A DNA stretch of 64,000 nucleotides from Geminicoccaceae bacterium (GTDB lineage: Bacteria; Pseudomonadota; Alphaproteobacteria; Geminicoccales; Geminicoccaceae), in the NCBI GenBank assembly GCA_020638495.1, contig JACKIN010000005.1, positions 124,001 through 188,000 on the forward strand, written 5' to 3'. Each line of letters begins with the position of its first letter. Within the stretch, counting starts at the first letter, position 1. The notes under the pieces are model-generated. The model was given only the letters and a program-made list of their open reading frames with translations. It was not told where the DNA came from and ran no database searches. Positions 15,885-24,590 of this stretch are shown here, in pieces. The position numbers and the translations under genes were made by a program.

Positions 15885-17273
15885 ATGCGCTCCTCGCCCC
15901 GGGTCACGCTGCCGCGTGCCGCTTCCATGTCCAGGGGCCGCCTCTTTCGCCGGGAGGTGGCGGCGCTGGCGCGCATCGCCCTGCCTCTGGTGATCGCCTC
16001 GATCGGCCAGATCGCCATCATGACCACCGATCTCCTGATGCTCGGCTGGCTCGGCCCCGAGGCGCTGGCGGCCACGGCCCTGGCGCTGAGCGCGTTCCAC
16101 CCGGTCATGCTGCTCGGCATCGGCATCGGCACGGCGGTCACGCCGCTCGCCGCCGCGGCGCTCGCCCGCCGGCAGGTGCGCGAGATGCGCCGGGTCGTCC
16201 GCCAGGGCTTGTGGGCGGCGGTGCCGTTCAGCCTCCTGGCCCTGCCGGCGCTCTGGTGGATCGGCAGCGCCTTCGTCGCCATCGGCCAGGACGCGGCGCT
16301 CAGCCACGAGGCGGAGCGCTACATGCGCGGCGTGGCGCCCGGCCTCGTCGCCATCCTCGTCTGGAACGTGCTCCGCTGCTACGCCACCGCCCTCGAGCGC
16401 ACCCGCACGGTCCTCGTCGTCACGCTGGCCGCCATCCCGCTCAACGCGCTCTTCAACTATGGCCTGATCTTCGGCGAATTCGGCCTGCCCCGGCTCGAGG
16501 TCATGGGTGCGGGCATCGGCTCGTCGCTGACCAACCTCGTGCTCGCCTGTGTCATGGCGCTCATCGTCGCGACCAGGCACCCCTTCCGCCGCCACCATGT
16601 GCTGGGGCGGCTCTGGCGCCCGGACTGGGCGACTTTTCGGGCCATCCACCGGATCGGCATCCCCATCGGCCTCTTCATCCTCCTCGAGGTCGGCGTCTTC
16701 GCCGGCTCCGCCCAGATCATGGGCTATGTCGGCACGCTGCAGCTCGCCGCCCACCAGATCGCCCTCCAGCTCGCCTCGATCGCCTTCATGGTGCCGCTCG
16801 GCATCGGTCAGGCGGTGACGGTCCGGGTGGCCCTGGCGCATGGCCGGGACGAGCCCGGCGCCGTCCGCAACGCGGGCCTCGCCGGCATGGCGCTGGCCAC
16901 GGGCTTCATGACCTGCACGGCGCTCGCCTTCTGGCTGCTGCCGGGCCCGCTCATCCGCCCCTTCCTCGATGGCGGCCCCGACGCGCCCAGGGTGCTCGCC
17001 TTCGCCACGGCCTATCTCGCCATCGCCGCCGTCTTCCAGATCGCCGACGGCCTGCAGGTGACCGCCGCCCATGCCTTGCGCGGCCTGCAGGACACCCGCG
17101 TGCCGCTGGTCATCGCCGCCATCGGCTACTGGGGCATCGCCTTCCCCACGGCGGGCCTGCTCGGGCTCGCCACCCCGCTCGAGGGTCGGGGCGTCTGGCT
17201 CGCCCTGGCGCTCGGCCTCGCCATCGCGGCGTCCATGCTGATCCGGCGCTTCCTGCGGCTGAGCCCCGCCTGA
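15885..17273 (+). CDS. MATE-family multidrug/Na+ antiporter
   Basis: The protein of about 462 residues has twelve hydrophobic segments and MATE-type repeats (REVAALARIALPLVIA at the start, MVPLGIGQAVTVRVA near residue 310). It probably exports cationic compounds in exchange for H+ or Na+. In-frame ATGs occur at 15852, 15885 and 15927; I favour 15885, without a strong ribosome site. Its TGA stop (17271-17273) touches the shared end motif of repeat locus B. Confidence 0.85.
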   Translation: MRSSPRVTLPRAASMSRGRLFRREVAALARIALPLVIASIGQIAIMTTDLLMLGWLGPEALAATALALSAFHPVMLLGIGIGTAVTPLAAAALARRQVREMRRVVRQGLWAAVPFSLLALPALWWIGSAFVAIGQDAALSHEAERYMRGVAPGLVAILVWNVLRCYATALERTRTVLVVTLAAIPLNALFNYGLIFGEFGLPRLEVMGAGIGSSLTNLVLACVMALIVATRHPFRRHHVLGRLWRPDWATFRAIHRIGIPIGLFILLEVGVFAGSAQIMGYVGTLQLAAHQIALQLASIAFMVPLGIGQAVTVRVALAHGRDEPGAVRNAGLAGMALATGFMTCTALAFWLLPGPLIRPFLDGGPDAPRVLAFATAYLAIAAVFQIADGLQVTAAHALRGLQDTRVPLVIAAIGYWGIAFPTAGLLGLATPLEGRGVWLALALGLAIAASMLIRRFLRLSPA

Positions 17274-17295
17274 TCATAGGACTTATAGCCTATTT
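17274..17295. repeat. shared end motif of composite repeat B
   Basis: Complementary to the end of locus A: on the minus strand it reads GAAATAGGCTATAAGTCCTA, and it follows the MATE stop codon directly. TATAGCCTA (17284-17292) on the plus strand could be a -10 box for transcription into the array. Confidence 0.6.
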
Positions 17296-17541
17296 CGCTG
17301 TCCGGGGCAAGCGCCGCCCCGGTTCGTTGGGCATAATTCGATTCCCGGGTCCGCCCGGCGCCGGGCCGCGGCCCGTTCGCGACGAATAAGCTCGATGTTG
17401 CAACGAGTTATCTGATGCCGGGTTCGTTCGCGGAAGGCCGGGTTCGTTCGTCGAATCCTCGGGTTCGATCGTCGTTTTGCCGGGTTCGATCGTCGAATCC
17501 GCGGGTTCGTTCGTCGGTGCCTGTCGCGAAATACGCGACAT
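17290..17541 (-). CDS. possible small repeat protein, NEP-heptad type, copy B
   Basis: The frame of 83 codons starts with ATG in the innermost dyad (MSRISRQ), continues TNEPADSTIEPGKTTIEPED, changes to TNP at the 20-bp step, and ends at the TAG of the shared end motif. It parallels copy A in start point, repeat phase and stop, although the region after TNP has diverged. No ribosome site is evident. Either a conserved small disordered protein or a frame carried passively by a mobile repeat. Confidence 0.3.
   Translation of the reverse strand: MSRISRQAPTNEPADSTIEPGKTTIEPEDSTNEPGLPRTNPASDNSLQHRAYSSRTGRGPAPGGPGNRIMPNEPGRRLPRTAK
17418..17514. repeat. composite repeat B: five repeats at 21-bp steps (inverted)
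   Basis: GGGTTC (the complement of GAACCC) starts at 17420, 17440, 17461, 17482 and 17503, giving steps of 20, 21, 21 and 21 bp. Read on the minus strand this is 21, 21, 21, 20, the same order as in locus A. The core on the minus strand is CGAACGAACCCG or CGATCGAACCCG. Confidence 0.9.
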
Positions 17542-17635
17542 CCCGGGCCGACTGTCGCGGAATCCGCGACATCACGATCGCTTATGTCGCAATATGCGCG
17601 ACATTCCCGGACTCGCTGTCGCGGAATCCGCGACA
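17522..17635. repeat. composite repeat B: four dyads at 31-32 bp steps
   Basis: Four dyads start with GTCGC at 17523, 17554, 17586 and 17618 (steps 31, 32, 32). Copies 2 and 4 are the perfect TGTCGCGGAATCCGCGACA; copies 1 and 3 vary only in the centre (GAAATAC, AATATGC). The gap to the 21-bp block is 13 bp, as in locus A. From 17636 to 17815 I see no gene or further repeat. Confidence 0.9.
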
Positions 17636-17815
17636 ACCCGGGCGTTCGGGGACGCCGGCGGGCGCGCCGGTGCCCCGGCGCGGCCCCTCTGCCGCGGGTG
17701 CCATAAGCATTCGTGATGGCAGACGTGATGGACCAGAGGGGACGGCGGCAGGGCGGCGGGGGTGGCAGGCCCGGCCGCGGTGCGGCGCCCCGAGCAGAAC
17801 CGTCGTGGCAGGGCG

Positions 17816-17842
17816 AAAAAAGGGGCGCGCATGGCGCGCCCC
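17816..17842 (-). terminator. rho-independent terminator of the PRC-barrel gene
   Basis: On the minus strand GGGGCGCGC, a CAT loop and GCGCGCCCC form a perfect 9-bp stem followed by six T. It lies about 40 bp after the stop of the PRC-barrel gene. Confidence 0.85.
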
Positions 17843-17879
17843 CCGCCCGTCCTTCGGGGTAGAGAACGGCTTCGCGCTC

Positions 17880-18674
17880 TCAGCCTTCGCCGGAGGCGGA
17901 GCCGCCCATGTTGTACTTCATCTGATCGTAATCGAACGTGTCCATGCCGGCCACGTCGTCCTCGGTGTAGGGCAGGTCGTAACGCCAGCCGTTCACCCCC
18001 CGGCCCCAGCCATGGATCGTGTAGGGATAGGCATAGTAGCCGGGTGTGCCATAGCCGGCGGCGTTGACGACGACCGACGCGACCTTGCCGTCGCGAATGA
18101 GGAGGTCGCTGACGTAGCCGTACCTCAAATTGCCGGAGAGGTAGGCGTAATCGCCGATCAGGTCCGTCGCTTTCAGGATGCCGGCTGGCGTCTCGAGGTC
18201 GTCGTCCACCAGGTTCACGTTCTGCGCGGTCTCCTCGTAGTAGAAGCCGGCGTCGCCGAAGATGGAGTAGTCGTCGGCATTGTCCTCGGTCAGCGGAATC
18301 CGGGCCTCGCCCGGCGCCAGCTCCACCTGATCGAAAGGCACCGAGACGTGGGTGTCGCCGATGTCCCAGAAGCCGCCGACCTGGGCGATGATGGCGAGCA
18401 CCTGGCCATCGTCGCCGATGATCAGGTTCTCGATGCTGCCGATGTCCTCGCCTTCCTCGCCGTAGACGGCGAACTCGTCGAGCATCCGGTCGGCGCTCCA
18501 GGCGCCGGCGTAGAGATCGTCGTAGCGCCAGTTGCCGAGGGGCACGACGGTGATGTCGACCGCTTGCTCGTTCTTGGCCGTTTGCTCCTTGGCGGTTTCC
18601 GCGGCGCTCGGCTGCGCCCAGAGCTGGCCGGCGGCAAGGGCGACGAGGCTCGCGGTCAAGAGCTTGCTCCGCAT
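17880..18674 (-). CDS. exported PRC-barrel domain protein
   Basis: The 264-residue protein starts with a signal peptide (residues 1-25, ending AQPSAAE), so it should be periplasmic. Two PRC-barrel-like units are visible, at about residues 62-118 (EDIGSIENLIIGDDGQVLAI) and 165-205 (YGYVSDLLIRDGKVASVVVN). The tail is rich in Tyr, Gly and Trp. The start ATG 18674 has a clear AGGAGG site. PRC barrels bind small molecules or partner proteins; the specific role is unknown. A strong terminator follows. Confidence 0.8.
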   Translation of the reverse strand: MRSKLLTASLVALAAGQLWAQPSAAETAKEQTAKNEQAVDITVVPLGNWRYDDLYAGAWSADRMLDEFAVYGEEGEDIGSIENLIIGDDGQVLAIIAQVGGFWDIGDTHVSVPFDQVELAPGEARIPLTEDNADDYSIFGDAGFYYEETAQNVNLVDDDLETPAGILKATDLIGDYAYLSGNLRYGYVSDLLIRDGKVASVVVNAAGYGTPGYYAYPYTIHGWGRGVNGWRYDLPYTEDDVAGMDTFDYDQMKYNMGGSASGEG

Positions 18675-18820
18675 GGTCTCCTCCTTTCCTTCCGAACACG
18701 ACCGCCGCCACGCGAGCGGCGGGGATGCCAGGCTCTGTTCGGGCATCCACCCTGCCAATCCCGACCCGGGCGCCCGGTTCCACGGTCGGGTGGATTTAAT
18801 GTTCGCGGCTGTCGGCGGAT

Positions 18821-18838
18821 GGAACGGGTCACCGTTCC
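18821..18838. other. short inverted repeat in divergent promoter region
   Basis: GGAACGG and CCGTTCC flank a GTCA centre. The dyad lies between the PRC-barrel gene and the MgtC-like gene and may be an operator or RNA hairpin; no family is recognised. Confidence 0.3.
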
Positions 18839-18934
18839 GGACGGTTGAAGATGCACCGAGCGGACCCCGGCACCGAAGCGAGGCCCGACTTCGCCCGCCG
18901 CGGGTGCCGCACAGAGCGATCGCGCCGAGGACCG

Positions 18935-19399
18935 ATGGAGATTGCCCCCTGGGTTTCCCAGCTCTGGACCGCCAGCATCGCCCCCGGGGAGGCGCTCCTG
19001 CGGCTCGTCGTGGCGCTGGCGCTCTGCGGCTGCCTCGGCTTCGAGCGCGAGCTGGTCGGCCGGGCTGCGGGTCTGCGGACCCACATGCTGGTGGGTCTGG
19101 CCGCGGCGCTTTTGACCATCATGGCCTTCGAGATGTTCGCCTGGGTGCGCTCGCTCGAGGAGCGGCCGACCGCCGACCCGCTGCGTCTGCTCGAGGCGAT
19201 CACCGCCGGCGTGGCCTTCCTCGCCGCCGGCTCGATCTTCCGCGAGAAGGACCGGGTGCGGGGGCTGACCACCGGCGGCGGGCTCTGGATGGCCGGGGCG
19301 ATCGGCATCGCCGCCGGGCAGGGGCTGCTCGGCCTCGCCGCCATGGCGACCGTGCTGGCCGTCATCGTCATCGCCGTGCTGCGCCGGATCGAGCCGTAG
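18935..19399 (+). CDS. MgtC/SapB-family membrane protein
   Basis: The 154-residue protein has four to five hydrophobic segments and the family blocks GFERELVGRAAGLRTHMLVG (residues about 36-55) and ITAGVAFLAAGSIF. MgtC relatives are inner-membrane proteins linked to growth at low Mg and acid stress; many short homologues have unknown roles. ATG 18935 is chosen since GAGG precedes it and the upstream residues are not hydrophobic or conserved. Confidence 0.85.
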   Translation: MEIAPWVSQLWTASIAPGEALLRLVVALALCGCLGFERELVGRAAGLRTHMLVGLAAALLTIMAFEMFAWVRSLEERPTADPLRLLEAITAGVAFLAAGSIFREKDRVRGLTTGGGLWMAGAIGIAAGQGLLGLAAMATVLAVIVIAVLRRIEP

Positions 19400-19409
19400 C
19401 CGGTCGTGC

Positions 19410-20636
19410 TCAGTCCGGCAGGGGTCGCGGCGGCTCGCGCTTCAGCAATTCGGGCCAGAACCAGAGGACCAGGGCGGCGGCGGCGAGTCCCTCGGCGGCG
19501 ATCAGGCGCTGGGCGTTGACGGCGCCCAGCCATTCGGCGAGCAGGCCGGCGTGGAGGAAGCCGAAGGGGGCGGCGCCGATGGCGAAGGTGACGATGCCGA
19601 GGACGCGCACGCGGATGGGGGCCGGGGTGGCCTGGAGCGGCAGGCTGATCTGCATGGCATTGAAGCCGGCCATGCCGAAGCCGCCGATGAAGAGCACGGT
19701 GAAGGCCACGCCGATCGAGCTGGTGAGGCCGAAGACGAGGGTGGCCATGAGATAGAGCGAGGCGCCGAGGCTGTAGATCCGCCCCGAGAGCTCGGGCCGG
19801 CTCCGCTCGGTCAGGATGAAGGCCGCGATCAGCGCCCCCACGGCGTCGCTGGCGAGGAGCAGGCCGATCCCGGTGGGGCCGAGGTGGAGCACCCGCTCGC
19901 CGATCACCGGGGCGAGGGCGACATAGGGAAAGCCGAAGAAGTTGAAGACCACGGTGAGCATGACCGCCCCGGTCAGGAGGCGGTGCCGGCGCACATAGGT
20001 GAAGCCCTCGGCGAGGTTGCGGGCGAGCCCGGCGAGGTTCGCGGGTGCCGTGGTCGGCCGGTCGGGCGGCTGGCTCAGCATCATCCAGGTGCAGAGGCCG
20101 TGGACGACGATGCCCATGGCGAAGACGCTGGCGATGCCGCCCATGTCGAGGAGGATGCCGCCGATCGCCGGGCCCATGATGCGGGTGAGCTGGACGCCCA
20201 CCACCTCGAGGCCCATCGCCGCCGAGACCCGCTCGAGGCCGACCGCGTCGGCGAGCATGGTGCGGCGGACCGGGGTCTCGATGGTCCAGGCGATGCCGCC
20301 CATGACGGCGGCGATCAGGAGCTGCCAGAGGGCGAGCCGGCCGGTCAGGGCGAGGCCGAGGAGCACGATGTCGGTGACCACGAGCAGCGCGACGACGGTG
20401 GTCACCACGGTCTTGCGCGAATGACCGGAGATGGCCGCGGTGACGACGGCCCCGGTGAGCAGCGGCAGGAGCCGGGCAATGGTCATGGTGGCGACCCACA
20501 AGGCGGAGCCCGTGAGCTGCAGCGCCAGCACGCCGTAGGCCAGAAGCTCGAGCCAGCGCATCATGTTGACGCCGAGCCCGGCCAGCCAGAGGCGGCGGGG
20601 ATCGCGGGCGGCGATCGTGGCGAAGGGGTTGTGCAT
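19410..20636 (-). CDS. MFS transporter (EntS-like branch)
   Basis: The 408-residue protein has twelve hydrophobic segments and starts directly with a transport core (DPRRLWLAGLGVNMMRWLEL). The pattern resembles the MFS branch of the enterobactin exporter EntS and macrolide exporters. Export of a siderophore or drug is possible, but the substrate is unknown. It converges on the MgtC-like gene with 10 bp between stops and is divergent from the dehydrogenase at 20759. Confidence 0.8.
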   Translation of the reverse strand: MHNPFATIAARDPRRLWLAGLGVNMMRWLELLAYGVLALQLTGSALWVATMTIARLLPLLTGAVVTAAISGHSRKTVVTTVVALLVVTDIVLLGLALTGRLALWQLLIAAVMGGIAWTIETPVRRTMLADAVGLERVSAAMGLEVVGVQLTRIMGPAIGGILLDMGGIASVFAMGIVVHGLCTWMMLSQPPDRPTTAPANLAGLARNLAEGFTYVRRHRLLTGAVMLTVVFNFFGFPYVALAPVIGERVLHLGPTGIGLLLASDAVGALIAAFILTERSRPELSGRIYSLGASLYLMATLVFGLTSSIGVAFTVLFIGGFGMAGFNAMQISLPLQATPAPIRVRVLGIVTFAIGAAPFGFLHAGLLAEWLGAVNAQRLIAAEGLAAAALVLWFWPELLKREPPRPLPD

Positions 20637-20758
20637 GACGCTGCTGATCGGCTCCTGATGCCGCCCTTTGTCGTTCGCCGGCGGGCGGACTATAGACGGG
20701 CGGTCGGCGAGCGGAAGGCCGGGCCGGCGGCGTTGGTGCGAGGATGGGAGAGGCGAGG

Positions 20759-21817
20759 ATGGCGGGCAGCAGGATCGCGGTGATCGCGGGCGACGGGATC
20801 GGCAAGGAGGTGGTGCCGGAGGGCCTGCGCGTGCTCGACAAGGTCGCGGGCCGCTTCGATCTCGCCTTCGACTTCGACGAGCTGGACTGGAGCTCGGACC
20901 GCTATGCCCGGACCGGCCGCTTCATGCCGGAGGACGGGCTCGACAGCATCGCCGGCCACGACGCCATCTTCCTCGGTGCCGTCGGCTGGCCAACCGTGCC
21001 GGACCACGTCTCGCTCTGGGGCCTGCTGATCCCGATCCGCCGGCGCTTCGACCAGTATGTCAACCTGCGGCCGGTGCGGCTCTTCGAGGGGGTGAAGTGC
21101 CCGCTCGCCGACCGGAAGCCCGGCGACATCGACTTCCTCATCGTGCGCGAGAACGTCGAGGGCGAGTACTCGGAGATCGGCGGGCGGCTCTATGCCGGGC
21201 TGCCGCAGGAGATGGCGGTGCAGGAGAGCATCTTCACCCGCCACGGCGTCGACCGCATCGTCCGCTACGCCTTCGAGCTGGCGATGACCCGGCCGAAGCG
21301 GCATCTGACCTCGGCGACCAAGTCGAACGGCATCATCCACACCATGCCCTACTGGGACGAGCGCTTCGCCGCCGTGGCCGAGGACTATCCGGAGATCCGG
21401 ACCGACAAGTTCCACATCGACATCCTGACAGCGCATTTCGTCCGCCATCCGGACTGGTTCGACGTGGTGGTCGGCTCCAACCTCTTCGGCGACATCCTCT
21501 CCGACCTCGGGCCCGCCGTGACCGGCACGATCGGCATCGCACCTTCGGCCAATATCGACCCCGAGCGGCGGTTCCCCTCGATGTTCGAGCCGGTGCACGG
21601 CTCCGCACCGGACATCGCCGGCCAGGGCATCGCCAACCCGATCGGCCAGATCTGGTCGGCCGCGATGATGCTCGAGTTCATGGGCCACCAGGCGGCGGCG
21701 GATGCCATCGTCGCCGCGATCGAGCGCGTGCTGCTGCGCCCCGATTTGCTCACCCCGGACATGGGCGGCAAGGCGACGACCGAGGCGCTCGGCAAGGCGA
21801 TCGCGGCGGAGATCTGA
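20759..21817 (+). CDS. tartrate dehydrogenase/decarboxylase-like enzyme
   Basis: The protein of about 352 residues belongs to the isocitrate/isopropylmalate dehydrogenase fold and is closest in appearance to TtuC: AGDGIGKEVVPEG at the start, NLRPVRLF, VRENVEGEYSEIGGRLY, the catalytic VVGSNLFGDILSDL and FEPVHGSAPDIAG. It would oxidise tartrate or D-malate with NAD and divalent metal. I chose ATG 20759 since GGGAG lies eight bases before it; ATG 20744 is the alternative. The next gene starts 5 bp after its stop. Confidence 0.82.
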   Translation: MAGSRIAVIAGDGIGKEVVPEGLRVLDKVAGRFDLAFDFDELDWSSDRYARTGRFMPEDGLDSIAGHDAIFLGAVGWPTVPDHVSLWGLLIPIRRRFDQYVNLRPVRLFEGVKCPLADRKPGDIDFLIVRENVEGEYSEIGGRLYAGLPQEMAVQESIFTRHGVDRIVRYAFELAMTRPKRHLTSATKSNGIIHTMPYWDERFAAVAEDYPEIRTDKFHIDILTAHFVRHPDWFDVVVGSNLFGDILSDLGPAVTGTIGIAPSANIDPERRFPSMFEPVHGSAPDIAGQGIANPIGQIWSAAMMLEFMGHQAAADAIVAAIERVLLRPDLLTPDMGGKATTEALGKAIAAEI

Positions 21818-21822
21818 GCGGC

Positions 21823-22569
21823 ATGGACGAAAGATCACCCTCGAGGATCGGCATTCTCGAGACCGGGCGGCCGCCCGAGGCGCTGAACCGGCACGGCAGC
21901 TATCCGGAGATGTTCGAGCGGCTGCTCGGGCCGGATTTCGCCTGCACCTCCTATCCCGTCCTGGACGATGTCTTCCCGGAGCGGGTCGACGAGATGGAGG
22001 GCTGGCTGGTCACCGGCTCGCGCTTCGGCGCCTACGACCCCGAGCCCTGGATCAGGCGGCTCGAGGGGTTCCTCCGGGACGCCCTCGCCGCCCGAGTGCC
22101 CGTCGTCGGCATCTGCTTCGGCCATCAGGTGCTGGCGAGCGCCTTGGGTGCCCGGGTCGAGAAGGCGGCAGCCGGTTGGGGTGTCGGGCCGCACCGCTAC
22201 GACATCCTGGAGCGGCCGGGCTGGATGGCGGAAGCCGGGGACGCCTTCACCCTGAACGCCATGCACCAGGACCAGGTTCTCGACATGCCGCCGGGGGCGC
22301 GGCTGGTCGCGAGCTCGGATTTCTGCCCGATCGCGGCGCTCGCCTACGGCGACCACGCCATCTCCTTTCAGGCGCATCCCGAGTACGACAACGCCTTCGA
22401 GCGCGAGCTGATCGAGATGCGTCGCGGCAGCCGCATCCCGGAGGAGCGCGCCGATCCGGCGCTGGCGGCCTTGCGGGACGGTGGCGGCGACGCCGGTGTG
22501 GCGCCAGACGGCCCACGCGTGGCGGAGTGGATCAAGCGGTTCTTCAGGGCGTCGGCCGCGCATCAGTGA
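21823..22569 (+). CDS. class I glutamine amidotransferase
   Basis: The 248-residue protein has the triad of type 1 amidotransferases: Cys98 in GICFGHQVLA, His185 and Glu187 in FQAHPEY. No synthase domain is attached, so it resembles free GATase1 proteins such as the gamma-glutamyl-polyamine hydrolase or GuaA-like groups. It begins 5 bp after the dehydrogenase stop. Its TGA overlaps the GTG of the next small gene, so three genes may be translated together. Substrate unknown. Confidence 0.82.
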   Translation: MDERSPSRIGILETGRPPEALNRHGSYPEMFERLLGPDFACTSYPVLDDVFPERVDEMEGWLVTGSRFGAYDPEPWIRRLEGFLRDALAARVPVVGICFGHQVLASALGARVEKAAAGWGVGPHRYDILERPGWMAEAGDAFTLNAMHQDQVLDMPPGARLVASSDFCPIAALAYGDHAISFQAHPEYDNAFERELIEMRRGSRIPEERADPALAALRDGGGDAGVAPDGPRVAEWIKRFFRASAAHQ

Positions 22570-22820
22570 GGCTGGCGCCGCCGCCCTTCTGGCGAACCGG
22601 CTATTTCGAGGCCACGCGACTTCGACCGGACAGGCGGGTCATTCCGCTGGCTGAAATCGCCTCGATCGTCGATGCACCACATCATACCTTGGAGCAGCCA
22701 GATGGGCGCATGCGGCTCTGGGGGTGGTCTCCAACGTTGAACCGGTGGATAAGAGTGATCGTCCTGGCGGACGGGGAGACCGTGCACAACGCCTTCATCG
22801 ACAGGGACTTCGTACCATGA
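22566..22820 (+). CDS. DUF4258-like small protein, candidate toxin
   Basis: The 84-residue protein starts at GTG 22566, overlapping the amidotransferase stop (GTGA). Its second half, RLWGWSPTLNRWIRVIVLAD followed by GETVHNAFIDRDF, matches the pattern of small DUF4258-type proteins often paired with DUF2283 partners. Its TGA overlaps the ATG of such a partner. A toxin-antitoxin role is inferred from pairing and size only. Confidence 0.6.
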   Translation: MRLAPPPFWRTGYFEATRLRPDRRVIPLAEIASIVDAPHHTLEQPDGRMRLWGWSPTLNRWIRVIVLADGETVHNAFIDRDFVP

Positions 22821-23071
22821 CCGACAATCCCGTCGTCTATGATGCCGAGACCGACACACTCCTGGTGACGTTGCGGCCATGGCCCGGAACGGAGGGCGAT
22901 ATCGGCCGCGTGGGTGGCACGGATGCCGGTGATGATCTGGTGATCCACTACGCGCCGGATGGCGAGCCCTGGGCCTGGGAGATCGAGCATGCCTCGACCC
23001 ATCCGGAGCTCCTGGCGGAGGCGCTGGCGGCGGTGCGCCGGGCTGTGGCCGACAGCCACGCGGCAGCGTGA
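22817..23071 (+). CDS. DUF2283-family small protein, candidate antitoxin
   Basis: This 84-residue acidic protein has the DUF2283 pattern: VVYDAETDTLLVTLRP, then a long hydrophilic loop and VIHYAPDGEPWAWEIEHAS. It begins inside the stop of the upstream gene (ATGA). DUF2283 proteins often stand next to DUF4258 genes and are treated as possible antitoxins. No promoter is seen between the pair. The 23072-23267 gap after it holds no recognisable gene. Confidence 0.65.
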   Translation: MTDNPVVYDAETDTLLVTLRPWPGTEGDIGRVGGTDAGDDLVIHYAPDGEPWAWEIEHASTHPELLAEALAAVRRAVADSHAAA

Positions 23072-23267
23072 TCGAACCACACCACTGGAAACGCCGGCGG
23101 TCCTTCATGGCGTCGGCCGGGCGGCCTGACGCGGGGGCTTGACGACCTGCGGCCAGCCGACGCAGCTTGCCGCGGGGTCGCGCCGGGGAGGCCGGGCGGC
23201 GCCTGGAGCAACAACAAGCCCCCGGCCGTAGCCAGCCGGTCCGGGGCGGTCCGGAGAATGACCAGCG

Positions 23268-24122
23268 ATGTCATCGATTGCGTGCAATTTCAGGATTGCG
23301 GCCCTGGCTGCGATGTCGATTTTCGGCGTCGCGTCGACCGCCTTGGCCGATGCCCAGGTCGAGCGCGGCCGCTATCTGGTCGAGGTCATCGGCGCTTGCG
23401 GCAACTGCCATACGCCGATGGGGCCGGAAGGTCCGGACACGAGCCGCCATCTGGCCGGTGGCATGGTGATCGACATGGATGTCTTCCGGGCCGTTCCGGC
23501 GAACATTACACCCGATCCCGAGACCGGCATCGGCGCCTGGAGCGACGTGGAGATCGCGCGGGCGATCCGCGAGGGTGTGCGCCCCGACGGCAGCCTGATC
23601 GGCCCGCCCATGCCCTATCCGCTCTATCACGGCATCGCCGACGACGACCTGATGGCGATCGTCGCCTATCTCAGGACCGTGCCGCCGGTGGTCAACGAGA
23701 CCGAGCCCTCGGTCTACAACATCCCCCTGCCGCCCGCCTGGACCGACCCGATCGCCTCGGTGCCGGCGCCCGACCCGTCCGACCAAGTGGCCTACGGTGC
23801 CTATCTCGCCGGGCCGGTCGGCCACTGCGTCGAGTGCCACACGCCGATGGGCGAGCACGGCCATCCGGACTTCGAGCACCGGCTGGGTGCCGGTGGCTTC
23901 GAGTTCCCCGGCCCCTGGGGCGTCTCGGTCGCCGCCAACATCACGCCCACGGGGCTCGGCGACTGGTCCGACGCCGAGATCGCGCGGGCCATCCGCGAGG
24001 GTGTCAGCCGCGACGACCGGCCGCTCATGCCGCCCATGGCCTTCGCCTACTACAAGGGCATCAGCGAGCCCGACATGGCGGCGATCATCGCCTATCTGCG
24101 GTCGCTGCCGCCGATGGAGTAG
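23268..24122 (+). CDS. periplasmic dihaem cytochrome c
   Basis: The 284-residue protein has a signal peptide (residues 1-28, ending STALADA) and two haem c sites, CGNCH (44-48) and CVECH (187-191), each starting a similar domain with ARAIREGV and a MAIVAYLR-like end. It resembles cytochrome subunits of membrane dehydrogenases for alcohols and related compounds, but no dehydrogenase subunit is adjacent. Electrons probably go to the respiratory chain. Its end overlaps the convergent gene by 38 bp. Confidence 0.88.
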   Translation: MSSIACNFRIAALAAMSIFGVASTALADAQVERGRYLVEVIGACGNCHTPMGPEGPDTSRHLAGGMVIDMDVFRAVPANITPDPETGIGAWSDVEIARAIREGVRPDGSLIGPPMPYPLYHGIADDDLMAIVAYLRTVPPVVNETEPSVYNIPLPPAWTDPIASVPAPDPSDQVAYGAYLAGPVGHCVECHTPMGEHGHPDFEHRLGAGGFEFPGPWGVSVAANITPTGLGDWSDAEIARAIREGVSRDDRPLMPPMAFAYYKGISEPDMAAIIAYLRSLPPME

Positions 24123-24579
24123 CGGATGACCGGCGCTGGTGGCGATCGACGTAGTCCCTGACGAAGGCCTCCAGCTTCGGGTTGTCGCATTCGAAGCCCA
24201 TGGATGCGGCCTTCTCCAGCGCCTCGTCTCCGGAGAGTCCCATCTCGCTCGCCAGGTGCATCATGGTCATGGCCCCTGCGCGCTTGCCGCTGCTGCAATG
24301 CAAGAGGACGGGCTTCGGCAAGCCGCCGAGGGCGTCGCGGAACCGGTCGACGGTCTCGTCATCGAGGGAATCGCCCGAGACCGGCTGATGCAGGAAGGCG
24401 AGGCCCGCCTGCGCGGCCGCCTGACGTTCGTCCTCGATCGGCAGCTTCTGCTCCTCCTCCCGGGTCTGGAAGCTCACGACCGAACGGAACCCTTCGGCCG
24501 CGATGCGGTCGAACGTCCGCCGTGCCGGCTCCGAGCTGGCGACGGCATAGTCCGCGTTCAGTCGAATGACCTCGTCCAT
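24085..24579 (-). CDS. Blh-like phosphatase domain protein (DUF442/DSP family)
   Basis: The 164-residue protein resembles the Blh phosphatase domain linked to sulfide detoxification. The phosphate-binding loop is HCSSGKR (His94, Cys95, Arg100), a CX4R variant as in Blh rather than CX5R. Further blocks are LNADYAVASSEP and GFRSVVSFQTREEE. AGGAG precedes ATG 24579. It lies 11 bp downstream of the MBL-rhodanese gene, so both probably act on sulfane-sulfur compounds. Confidence 0.75.
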   Translation of the reverse strand: MDEVIRLNADYAVASSEPARRTFDRIAAEGFRSVVSFQTREEEQKLPIEDERQAAAQAGLAFLHQPVSGDSLDDETVDRFRDALGGLPKPVLLHCSSGKRAGAMTMMHLASEMGLSGDEALEKAASMGFECDNPKLEAFVRDYVDRHQRRSSATPSAAATADRR

Positions 24580-24590
24580 TGCCTTTCTCC

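Noticed and set aside
2925..17283. Integrative element or composite transposon between the two composite repeats
   Set aside because: The interior is ordinary housekeeping and metabolic genes with uniform composition; no integrase, and the repeats look like separate intergenic copies.
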